Origin: Mesostigma viride
Taxonomy: Eukaryota; Streptophyta; Mesostigmatophyceae; Mesostigmatales; Mesostigmataceae
Assembly: GCA_009746045.1 (NCBI GenBank)
Contig: RPFO01002322.1
Span: forward strand, 1 to 48,240
DNA length: 48,240 nucleotides
Reading direction: 5' to 3'
How positions within the stretch are numbered: the stretch's first letter is position 1; each line of letters starts with the position of its first letter. Position numbers and translations under genes: made by a program. Positions 35,001 to 47,000 of the stretch are shown here, one piece after another. The notes under the pieces are model-generated. The model searched no databases, was not told the DNA's origin, and saw nothing but the letters and a program-made list of their open reading frames with translations.

Positions 35001-38000
35001 GGCAACCCGTGGAGGAGGACGCGCCGCTGTCGCCGCCATCAGACCCAGAGAGGTCCTCTGGGCCCACAGAACCCCATAGCAGGGACAGGTTCTCACCACG
35101 GCTGGGCCGGCGCCACACCACCGTGATGCGGCTGCTGCGGCAGCACACGGCGCCCGCGGACAGGCTGGCGGTTGCTGAGCACGCCGAGACGCCCGCTTCT
35201 GCCCCGGCCCTGCGAGGGGAAAGAGATGCCGCGGGTATCGAGGGGTCCAGCGCGCGCAACCTGCGACATGGGGGTGGCCTGGGGGGTCGTTCCGCGCGAT
35301 TGCGGACGTGGCGGCCGCCAGCGATGCCGGGTCACCGCAACGGGGCGACCAGGCAAGTCCACCAGCGGCGTTTGACAAGGGGAGTAGCACGGGGCACCAC
35401 CCGCACGTGATCTTCTGTTGCCCGGTAACCGTGCCAGGTGTCGACGTCACGTTGTTCGATGGGCGCCCCGCCAACAGCGTGGAGGCGCTCGTGGCGGCAT
35501 TTGCCACGGTGGTGTGCCGTACGGGCGGCCATGACTGCCTGCCACGCTTTACGCTGCGCCTAATGGACCGCCGCGTGGCCACGTGGGGGGGCCTGTTCAG
35601 CAGCAGCACGCCCCTGGCTGTGGTGTTGCCCTGCCTGCCGGATGCCAGCAATAAAGACACGGACGCGAGCAGCCGTGGCGGCAGCATGCATGGTGGTGGT
35701 GACGGCGGCGGGGAGGGCAGCCCTGCCGACCTGGACGCCCCCTTCACGGCGGTCATGGACTCGTTGCATGCTGAGCTGGCGGCCATCCACAAGCACGGGG
35801 GAAGCTTCCCGACCGACATGCTGCTGCGGTACCCTGGCATTGAGGGGTTTGCGCACCTGTCGGTGGGGGTGGAGGTGGTCCTAGTTGACAACAGCGGCGT
35901 TGGGGGGGGGGTGACGAGCGGCAGGACCAAGGGGGTGCGGCGCGGTCCGGCAGCGGGGAGGCTTCACCGGGGCAGGTGCGCGAGGGCGACGCAGGGCAGG
36001 TGACCGACTGGGACGTGCTCAACGCATCGGTGGTGCTCGTGCTGCACGTAGTGGAGGAGGACGGTGGGGGGGGCTTCCCCTGCACGCGCGTGGAGAGTGC
36101 CTGCCTTACCATGTCGGGCCACCGCATGGTCGTCGAGGACATGATGCGGCTGGTTGATGTCTTCCAGGCCGTGCTGGCGGATGTGCTGGCCAGTCGCGGC
36201 CGCAAGTCCCCCTGGCTGCTGTCGCTGCTGGGCGAGGGGGAGCGTGCGAAAATGCTCACCCACTGGGCGCAGAGCGACCTGCAGCAGCCGCACGCGCTGC
36301 TGGCAGGGAACAACCACGCGGTAGAGCTTCTGGCGTCGCTACCCCGCGAGCCCGCCACGCGCATTACCGACGGCAGCAGGAACGCGGGCGGGGGCGCGGG
36401 CATCAACAACAGCAGCTCTAACGCGGGCGCGGTTGCGGGCATGAACAACAGCAGCCGTAACTCGGGTGAGGGCGATGGCCTGTCGCCCAGCGCGTCGTCA
36501 CCGGAATCCAGGGATGCCGAGGCGGCGCTGGCAATAGCGGCGGCGGCGGCACTGTCACCTAGCGCCAGCTTGGGCACGCACCCCCCCACGCACCTGATCC
36601 ACGAGGTGATCACGGCATGGGGCGCCCGCACGCCGCACGCACGCGCGCTGCTGGACCACGAGGGCGCCTGGCTGACACATGGCGAGCTGAGGGCCCGGGC
36701 GCACGCGCTGGCACAGGTGCTGCGGCGACGGGGGCGCGGCGGCGCCGAGGGCGGCACGGCATCCACCGCCCCCTTCAGCCTGGGCCCCAACGTCCCTGTA
36801 GCGCTGGCCATGCACTCCTGCGCCGACTACGTGGTGGCCATGTTCGCGGTGCTGGCTGCTGGCGCCGCGTTTGTGCCGCTGGACCCGAGCAACCCGATGG
36901 ACCGCGTGCGCTACATCATCGAGCTTTGCGGTGCGCCGCTGGTGTTGTCCTTGCGGCGGCACGAGGCGCTGCTGCGCACCCTAGGTCTCACGTGGGATGG
37001 GCCGGGGGGGGGGCGCGAGGAGGGGGGCGGGGGGGGGGGCAGCAGAGGCAGCGCAACAAATTGCTTGCAGCCGCCCCCGGCGGATGCCGACCACGCGGCG
37101 CCGCCTGGCCAGGGACCGATGGTGATCTTTATCGACGACATCCGGCACCTGTGGGAGGTGCGGGTGGGCCCAAATGGCGACACATACCCCCACGACACTC
37201 CCGCTCGCGCCGCCACCACCACCACAACCGCCCCTGATGAGGCGCACAAGCCACACTTGGACGCGTCGTCGGCCCACTCCCCGCCCTGTTCCCCTCCCCC
37301 ACCGACATCTGTCACAGCCACAGCGATGCCAGACGAGTCGTTGCCCCCCCCCCTGCGGCCGCGGCCGGATGACCTGGCGTACATCCTGTACACGTCCGGC
37401 TCCACGGGGCGGCCCAAGGGGGTGCAGGTGACCCACCGGGGGTTGGTGCCCCACTTTCTGGACGTGGCGCTTCGGCTTCGCATCACGTCTGCCGACCTTG
37501 GCCTGCAGGTGGGTGGCGCCCGGTCTGTCCATGGATGCTCTGTACCGAAGTGTTCTCACACGTTGAGCCGTAGGCGGTTGGAAACCCCGATGGGGTGCTG
37601 GATGTGCACCTCCACGTCGGGCGTGCGTGGCTGCTGCTGCTTGCGCAGGGCTGGCAAGGTAAAGACACTGCGCTTGCACGCTTGGTGTAGGCGAGTGCGG
37701 GGAAGGCGTCCAGGTGGCGGCCATTCGCGCTGCCGTGTGGCCCATGCCTGCGTACGTGCAAGGGTGGTCACATGCCTTTAGCAGCCGGGGGGCGACCCAG
37801 CCGTTGGCTACTTTGTGGGGTGTCTGCGGGGCCCCGCTCACTCCTTGTGCTGGTGGCCGCGTCGCCGCCTCCTGTGGCGGCCGCGTCGCGATGCCCGGGC
37901 CCGCTGCGTGCGTGTCGCATCCTGCGCTCGCGCTTGTGGGCACCGCGCTGGCGAACAGGATATTGCTGGCGTTTGATGGAGGAGGCGCGTGGAGGCGGCG

Positions 38001-41000
38001 GCATGTCTCCATGACGATGGCCGTGAGCTTGTTGGATGCATGACGCGAGTGTGCAGGCTGTGGCTGGCCCCAGCGGACAGGCTGCGTGCCCTGTGCTGTG
38101 CGCCCTGTCGCTCTGTGCACGCCCCCACCGATGCTGACTTGTGCATATTGAATGTGTGCGGCTGCGGCCACGACCCCCTCTCACCTGCCCCCCCTCCGCC
38201 CCCCCCCCGGCAGGCACTCACACACACGTTTGACGGCTCACTGCTCGAGCTGCTGCTGCCCCTATTCTGCGGCGGCGCCGTCTACCTGGCGCCGCCAAAG
38301 TCGCTGTCGGATCCGCAGCTGCTGGCCTACAAGATCGGGTCGCTGGGCGTCACCTACATGCTGATGGTGCCCAGCGTGCTCACGCTGCTGCTCAACGTGA
38401 TGGGCCAGCTGCCGCCCTGCCTGCGCAACGTGTTGGTGGGCGGGGAGGCACTCACCACCGCGCTCATCGACCGGTGCGTCTGTCTGTCATTCTTGCGGCT
38501 CACGGTCATACTCACACACCTACGTTTATTCATGTGTCACTGGTGGCGTACGTGCCGTCGCCGCACCCATGCCTTTGTGCAAGTAGCCTCACCCATGCCC
38601 TGCGTGATGTTTTGTGCACTGCCATCCGGTGGCATGGCAAATGCATCGTGGCTGGAGGCTGCAGGCGGGAGAGGGTGATGGGTGGCCATGAGGGTGTCGG
38701 TGGGGGCTAGGGTGGTGTGGGAGGCTCGTGCTCAGTGTTGAGCATGAAGGATTTATTCCTTGGGAATATTATCACTGCTATCTCGGTCTAGGGAGAATAA
38801 TCGCGTACAGACACCCGCCCGTAATGGGTGTTGCTATAGGAATAAACCCAAGGAGGGCGCGTGCTGGAGCGTGCTTGTGTAGCCAATCGTGGTTATTAGG
38901 CAGAGAAGTTGCAAGAAACGATGTGGCCCAGTGCCCAAGGCCCTCCTGGGAGCCTCGATGAAACTTCGGATGGAGCCTGTAAAGGTGGGCAACAGCTTGG
39001 TTGGACTGGACTGAGCTGGGCTGCGGTGGCGTAGCGGTGGCGTGCAGTGCCATGCGGTTGCCCACGGTAGGGTGTGAATGCCTGGGAACCAGCTTGCGCG
39101 CTGTGGCTGGCTCGCTCCAGTGACGTACACGTGCAGGTCCCAGTGGGTATGCTGGCCCTTGCCACCAAATCTATATCCCATCTATACCCTATAGATACCC
39201 TATCTATGCCCTATATATACCCTATTGATGCCCTATCTAAACCCTAGATATTACCTATCTGTATGCTATCTATGCCCTGTTGCTTATCTGTAAGCTATCT
39301 AACGCGTGGCACCGCCGTGGCCGCCCTGCGTGCTCCCTCGGCCCCTGCCCTTTGGGTCCTGCCCCCGGCCCCTGCCGCTGGTGGCCGCAGGTTTGTGGAG
39401 CACAGCGGCCCCCACGTGCACCTGCACAACTTCTATGGGCCCACGGTGCGTGTGCGGCGCGGCCCACCGCTGCCCTCGCTCGCTCGTTTGCCCGTTATGT
39501 GTGTTTTGAGGTGCGCATCAAGGGCCTGCATGTTCGCTCGTCGGTGTGCACGGCCTGAAAAAATAGCCTTGCTTTTTTCTTTTCTTTTGATATGGGAGGA
39601 CAGGATGCGCCCGTCAGGCCGTACAGAGCAGATTCGTGTACCCCTGGCGGACATCTTGCTTGCGGTGGCCAGATATACAGCACCCATTGGTGCGTATGAC
39701 AAGCAATAATGCTAGCCAGGGCCGGGCGTGCACTTCGGATGTGCTGGAGGCTGGCATGCCCATGGGCGTGTGCAACTATTGTTGCGGGTGTTGCGGGCCT
39801 CGGCGCCCAACTCCCTGATGCTGCGGTGCCTAACCTTTTGTCTTTTGTGCAGTTGTTGCCAGGCCTATTGCCTGGCCCAGGATGCTGAAATACAAATCTT
39901 TCAATGCTAGTATTGCTATAACATCAGTAGGTGTGGCCTCCATTAGCACCACCCATACCACTAATCCTACTAGTATTGATACAACTGTACAACAACACGG
40001 CTGCGGTGTGCCGGTGGTTTCTGGCTGCGGCGCGCCATCCTGTCATGCACCCTCTCAACGACGGCGCCCGGGAAGAGAGTAACGCCCATGCTGGCACGCG
40101 TAACCCTGGTCCCCGCCGCCTGCCCGCTTCGCATTGTGTGCTGTAACCCACCCCCGCTGATGCATGCTTTGTACCCAGCCCCTGCACGCAGGCTTGGCAC
40201 GGCACCACCGCAACCACTGCGGCCATCATCTTATCTCCACCGCCACCACCATCTGTTGTGTGTGTACGTGTGTGTGCGTCTCCTTGTGGTCAGGAGACGA
40301 CCATCTTCTCCACCGCCGCGTACGACGTGGACGCCTTTGTCTGCAAAGGGGCCACCGCGGACATCGGGCAACCCGTACTGGGCGACACGGTCTACGTGGT
40401 CGACCGCAACCTGCAGCTGCTGCCCGTGGGCGTGCCGGGGGAGCTGCTCATCGGCGGCGTGGGCGTGGCCAGGGGTTATCACCTGGCGCCAGGGACCGGC
40501 CGGTCCCAGTCGGCGCGCTTCATCCCCGACCCGTTCTGGGCGGAGGTATGCGCGCCGCCGCCGCCCTCCACCTCGCACATTGCAGCGTCCACCATGCCTG
40601 CCAGCTGGCGCAGGCAGGGCCGTGACTCCAGCGGTGCAGACATGCTGTTCTCGCCACTGTCCTCGGTGCACGGGCCTGTGCTGTCGCCGGGGCTGTCCCT
40701 GTTCGGGTGTTTCCGCGGCGACGGGCGCTGCTTCCGTAGTGGTGACTTGGTAGCGTGGAACAGCAACGCCACCATCCAGTACGTGGGCCGCATCGACACA
40801 ATGGTCAAAGTGCGGGGCTACCGCATCGAGCTGGGGGAGATCGAGCAGGTGCTGCTCAAGGTGAGGACACTGTAGCACTTTAGTGACCGTTGTTGGGGTC
40901 CATGGAATCGGCCAGTAGGCAGAGGGCTGTGCGTGCCAAGGTGACTTGCTTGGGGCTCTTCATGCAGCGGTGGTTCATGCACCGCCACCGCTCCATGCAT

Positions 41001-44000
41001 GTGCCTGTGTCGGGAGAGCGTTGGCCACTGCTCCCACGTTGGTCCGCTGCTGCCATCCCGCCCTGAGCATCTCCCTTGTTCTGCTTTGTGAGTGGTGGGC
41101 CATTCCATGTGTGTTGCCCCTCACCCACCCCTGTTTAGCCCGTGCCTTATGCATGTGCCCTTTCTCACCCCACCCCCCCCTATGTCGCTGCCTGTTGATC
41201 AAATAACCCCACCCATGTCGCTGCCTGCTGACCAACCCCCCCCTTTGTCGCTGCCAATTGCTCAAACCCACCCACCCATGTCGCTGCCAGTTGCTCAACC
41301 CCCCCCCCCATGTCGCTGCATGCTGATCAACCCCCCCCCCTCATGTCGCTGTTTGTTTATCAAACCCCCCTCCCCCCATGTCGCTGCCTATTGATCACCC
41401 ACCCACCCATGTCGCTGCATGCTGATCAACACCCCCCCCTCATGTCGCTGTTTGTTTATCAAACCCCCCTCCCCCCATGTCGCTGCCTATTGATCACCCA
41501 TCCACCCATGTCGCTGCATGCTGATCAACACCCCCCCCTCATGGCGCTGTTTGTTTATCAAACCCACCCCCCCACGTCGCTGCCTATTGATCACCCATCC
41601 ACCCATGTCGCTGCATGCTGATCAACACCCCCCCCTCATGTCGCTGTTTGTTTATCAAACCCCCCTCCCCCCATGTCGCTGCCTATTGATCACCCATCCA
41701 CCCATGTCGCTGCATGCTGATCAACACCCCCCCCTCATGTCGCTGTTTGTTTATCAAACCCACCCCCCACGTCGCTGCCTATTGATCACCCATCCACCCA
41801 TGTCGCTGCATGCTGATCAACACCCCTCCCCTCATGTCGCTGTTTGTTTATCAAACCCCCCTCCCCCCATGTCGCTGCCTATTGATCACCCACCCACCCA
41901 TGTCGCTGCATGCTGATCAACACCCCCCCCTCATGTCGCTGTTTGTTTATCAAACCCCCCTCCCCCCATGTCGCTGCCTATTGATCACCCATCCACCCAT
42001 GTCGCTGCATGCTGATCAACACCCCCCCCTCATGTCGCTGTTTGTTTATCAAACCCACCCCCCCACGTCGCTGCCTATTGATCACCCACCCACCCATGTC
42101 GCTGCATGCTGATCAACACCCCCCCCTCATGTCGCTGTTTGTTTATCAAACCCCCCTCCCCCCATGTCGCTGCCTATTGATCACCCATCCACCCATGTCG
42201 CTGCATGCTGATCAACACCCCCCCCTCATGGCGCTGTTTGTTTATCAAACCCACCCCCCACGTCGCTGCCTATTGATCACCCACCCACCCATGTCGCTGC
42301 ATGCTGATCAACACCCCCCCCTCATGTCGCTGTTTGTTTATCAAACCCCCCTCCCCCCATGTCGCTGCCTATTGATCACCCATCCACCAATGTCGTTGTG
42401 TGCTGATCAACCCCCCTTTATGGCACTGCCTGGGCCTGTGCACGCGTGCAGGTGCCCGGCGTGCACGCGGCGGTGGTCGCAGTCCACGAGGAGAAGAACG
42501 GCACAAAGCACCTCGTGGCCTTCGTGGCGCCAGACGCAGGCATCCATCCGCGCAAGCTGCAGTCCACCTGCGCGTCCCACCTGCCCTACTACATGGTCCC
42601 TGGCTACTACACCGCCATGGCGGAGCTTCCCGTGACGGCCGCTGGCAAGGCCGACCGTTCCTACCTGGGAAATCTGCCGCTGCCCATCGGCCAGCGGGGC
42701 TCGGGCAAGGAGGCCACGGCGCGCGCAAAGGCAGCGGGGAGTAAATTGGAGGGGGGCGCGCCAGCCAGCAAATTAGAGCTCAAGGTGGGTGGCTATCATT
42801 TGTTAGCGTAGTCGTGTTTGTTATGAGCTGCTGTGTACTAGGCTTGCTGCGCAGGTATGCGCTGCGCCTCCCTGGATGCCAGTGGCCAGGGACACCCTGC
42901 GTGTATACTGTAGGCCACCGCCCTGTAGCTTGGCCAAGGGCTCGTGCGTGCCCCGGTGCGCGGACCAGGCAGGTCACCGCCTCCTCCCGGCCACATCCCA
43001 CCCACAACCGTTCCCCCCACCCCCACCCGTTCCACCCCACCCCACAGATCATACGCGCGATGAAGGTGGTGCTTCAGGTACCCGAGGGCACGGACGTGTC
43101 GCCTGAGGACTCCTTCTTTGAGCTGGGCGCCGACTCGCTGATGGTGGCACGGCTGGTGGCGGAGATGCGGGACATTGCGCGCGGCAGCATCAGCGTGGTG
43201 GACGTTTTTCGCAACCCGAGCGCGCGCCAGCTGGCAGAGGCCGCGCTGCGCAACAGCGGCGGCAAATTTATGACGACCAAGCAGGTGGGCATGTGCATAA
43301 CCACCGCCCATGGGAGCACATGGGCGGGTGGCGGTTCATTTCAGGGCCTGTTGCCGCTGGGCAATAGGAGCCTGGTGGTGTTGTGGTCAAGGGGCACGGG
43401 TGAAATGTCCGTCCCGCGAGGCAGTCCGGCATGGCTTTGAGGGGGGTATCAATTCTCCAAGTGTGGGTACGGAACAGCTGTATAACTCGGTCATGGTGGC
43501 CGTTCCTTTCCCCCCCCCATCGCTCCCGGCTCCCAACGGAACGGCGTGCGGATGATGTGTGCAGCACTCTCGTTGTGCGACCACCCCCCAAGCCTCCCCC
43601 TGTCCCCGTCACACCCTGCTTGGGGTGGTATGCGGCGCCACCACCCACCTTGCCGTGGCTAGCAGGCCAGCGCGCCCACCGTGGGTTGCGCACGCGCACA
43701 TGATCACATCATGCAGTTGCCTCCGGTTGCATGGGCAGTGGCATGTGGGCCTTGTCTGGTTGCAGGGCCAGGGCACACCCGGCCACTGACCGATGCACAT
43801 GCCTCTTTGCTATTGATTGCGCGTGCCATTTTGCTGGTGGCGTATGCTTCGCCTTGCTGAGGGATATGCTCTTTCCGCATAGACTTTTCCACACATACAC
43901 ACACACTCACCCCCTGCCCTTGACTCCCCCCCCCCCTGCGTGCCACCCCCCAGCTGAGCAAGACGCTCTCGCAGCGATTCCCTAGCCCCAACGCCAGCCT

Positions 44001-47000
44001 GCGGACCCCGAAGTGGCTGATCGAGGGGGGCTTTCGCCCCGTGTTGCTCACCCACACGGTCACGCGCCACGGCCACGGGGCCATTGGCGTGTTTGGCCGG
44101 CTGGCCCGCGCATGGCACAGAAAGGGCAGGGAGGGCAGGGATGTCGGCAAAGGGGGGGGGGGACAGACGGGGGGGGGGCGGCTGGCCGCATGTGGACGGG
44201 GAGCAAGGGTTTGGGCCGCTACAAATTGAGCGTGGCTTAGGGGGCGATCCCGCGCATGCATCGCAGTCGGGCGACCACCCAAGGGGGGAGGACTCCAGGT
44301 CCTCGCATACGTCAGGGGGGAGGACTCCAGGTCCTCGCATACGTCCATTCCCCCGCCGCCCCTCGGCCGCTCCTCGCGCCCCCACGTGGTGCTCCTGCAG
44401 TTGCTGTCACTCTTCCTCAAGGCCTACGTGCTTTTGGGCAGCGCGGGGCTGGGGGCGGCCATCGTGGTCTACGCACAGGACCGGTGGGGGGACGGCGCAG
44501 CGCTGCTGGCGCTCCCCGTGGCATTGCCCGCGTTCGGCGTCGCCCACACCGCCCTGGTGGTGGCGCTCAAGTGGCTGATACTCGGGCGCCAGCGTCCGGG
44601 CATCATGAGCCTGTGGTCCCTGGAGCACCTGCGCTGGCTGGCCGTGCGCTCCTTGGCCCAGTCCCTGGGCGACTACGTCCTCTTCTGCGTGGCGGGCACA
44701 CCGCTCATGGCCCTCTACCTGCGGGCGATGGGCGCGCGCGTGGGGCGTGCCGCGCGCGTGGACGCGGTCGCCCTGCTGGACTGGGACCTGCTGGACATCG
44801 GCGCGGGGGCGTACGTCGGGCGCCGCGCGACGCTGGTCGGTTTCGAGCACGTGCCGGCGGGGCTGCTGTTCCAGCGGGTGCGTGTGCCCCCCTGGGGCGT
44901 GCTGCTGCCATCCGAGCACGCAGGCCCCTACAGCGGCCGCTTCAAGGGGGGGGGGACACGGCCGCGGCATCCGAGCGCGCCAGCACAAGAGAAAAGGAGG
45001 AGGTTGCGCGGTCACCCCTGGGGCGGTTCCACAACAAGACGCGCGACAACGCCATGTTTGCGGCCGGGGAGGACAAGGGCAAGGCGCTCTCCTCACTCTC
45101 CGCGCTCACTGAGGTGGTCGTGGGGGGGGCAGCGAGGGAGGGAACAAGGACGGCCGGCCAGGGGGGGCGGAACGGCTCGGGGTGAGCGGTCGTCTGCGGC
45201 GCTGCTGGCGCGGGGGCGGGGAGCAGAACGCGGCGCGTCGCTCGATGGCCAAGAGCCACCCCTTCTACAACGAGTTCTACAACCGAGGGGAGAGCTACAG
45301 CCTGGAGCCCGGAGCAGGGGGGGCGGGGGAAGGATTGACCGAGGGCCAGCAGGGGGGGAACAAGGGGGGCTCCTACTCGGGCGCAGCTCCGCCACCATTG
45401 CGTGACGGCGGCGGTGACAAGAGGGAGGACGGCTCGTCAGCCATCAACCGCTTGCTGCGCCTGCCAATGGTACCCTGGTGGTGCTGGGTCCCTTGCATTG
45501 CCGCCCAGGTACTGGCCCATTCTGCTGCGCTCGCCCCCGCCGTGTACCTGCTCATCCTACTGCTGCACGCGGACGCGCTGCCCCACCTGGCGCTCGCCGC
45601 GGTGCTGCCCTGGCTGTTCATGATGGTTGGGGGGGCGCCTACGCGCTGGTGCTGCTGGCGGTCAAGCTCGTGCTGCTGGGCTGGCGGCCGCCCCCCTGGC
45701 CCCGCCTGACCCCCTGGCGCGCGGGCCGCCACTGGCACGTCTCTTGTTGTGTCGAGTCCCCCCTCTACCAGCTGTTTCTGCGGCTTTGGGATGGTGCCTG
45801 GACGCTCAACGCCTACTACACCCTCATGGGCGCGCATGTGGGGAGGCGCGTCTTCCTGCCGTCGCCGGACGTGGTGGACTTCCACCTCCTGCACGTGGGT
45901 GATGACGTCACCTTTGGGGGTCTGGTCACGCTGATCACCACGGGGCTGGCACTCCCAGGGAGCGGCGACGGCACCCTGGAGGGTGAGCGGGGCTCAGCGC
46001 AGGCGCGGGTCACGCTAGAGGCTGGGTGTTCGTGCTTCGACAGCGCGATCCTGGCCCCCGGCACGCACGTGAGGCGCCGCGCGGCAGTGGGCTCCTACAC
46101 CTTCTTACGCACGCACTCGCGTGTGGCGGAGGACTCGGTGTGGCAGGGGTGGCCGCCGATGCTGCTGGTGAGTGCGGTCGCTAGTTTGTGCGTGCGTGCG
46201 CTAGCGTGGCTGTATGCGCGCATTCCGTCCTGTCGGCGGCACCGGTCAGGGTGGGCACGAGGCAGCACGTCTCCGTAGGGCGTTTGTGGAGAGGTTTGTG
46301 GTGGGGGGGCGCACCATGGCATGGCATGGCGTTGTTTTGTTGTCATTACTTGTTGTCATGTTTTGGCATCGGGTGCAAGTGTACGGTGTTCCCCTGGCGT
46401 GCTTGCGCAGCGTTGATAGCCACGCTATGTGTATGTGCGTGGGATCATGTTGGTGTGGTGCGAGGAAGCTGCTTCATTCATTCCTGCGGTGTTGGGTTGC
46501 AGTTGTGCCTTGTTTGGCCTACTGCACTGGGAACGTGGTCCAGCAGTGGTTTGGCAGAGCCGACACATGCTCACGCGGATGCCCACACCCTCCGACATAT
46601 GTGTGCTCCCTTTTTGGTTTCCTGGTCGACATAGTCACTGACGCTGCCTATCTTCCTTGCTCCCCCCCTCCCCTTGGACCTGCAACCACAACCCTGCTGC
46701 TGCCGACATTGCGCTCGCCCCTGCCCACTGGGCGCCCTCGCCCCCCTGCGCCTTGTCCCCCCTGGCAGCTGCAACGGTCGGCGCAGGTTGCCAAGGCCCA
46801 GCTGCAGCGGCACGCCAGCATAAATGCGGCACAGGGGCACGGGCTGCAGCGACAGCCCACATATGAGACAGCCGCGCTGACAGGAGGCGGGGTGGACGCG
46901 GGGAAGGGCGGGGGCGCAAGAGGAGATGTGACAGATGGCAGGGGCAGGGGCAGCGCCAGGGCGTCGGCGTCCACGTCCGCACATTCCTTCATAGAGCTGG

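Noticed and set aside
36981-38171. Minus-strand frame of 396 codons over the adenylation domain, and others in 31961-47145
   Set aside because: High GC suppresses stop codons on the opposite strand, and the plus strand carries all adenylation motifs.
39230-39250. TAAACCCTA as a telomeric repeat
   Set aside because: A single occurrence within a degenerate CCCTAT tract in an intron.
41177-42418. CRISPR-like array in intron 7
   Set aside because: The repeats are contiguous variants without unique spacers, in a eukaryotic intron.
41092-42635. Plus-strand frames such as MSLHADQHPPLMSLFVYQT in the intron 7 repeat
   Set aside because: Pure repeat translation. Only the final part (from 42452) is a real exon, entered by a splice acceptor.
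45182-45226. Possible 45-bp intron with a GTGAGC donor in exon 10
   Set aside because: Much shorter than the other introns (239-1591 bp), and being a multiple of three it would not explain the frame change; a G-run undercall does.
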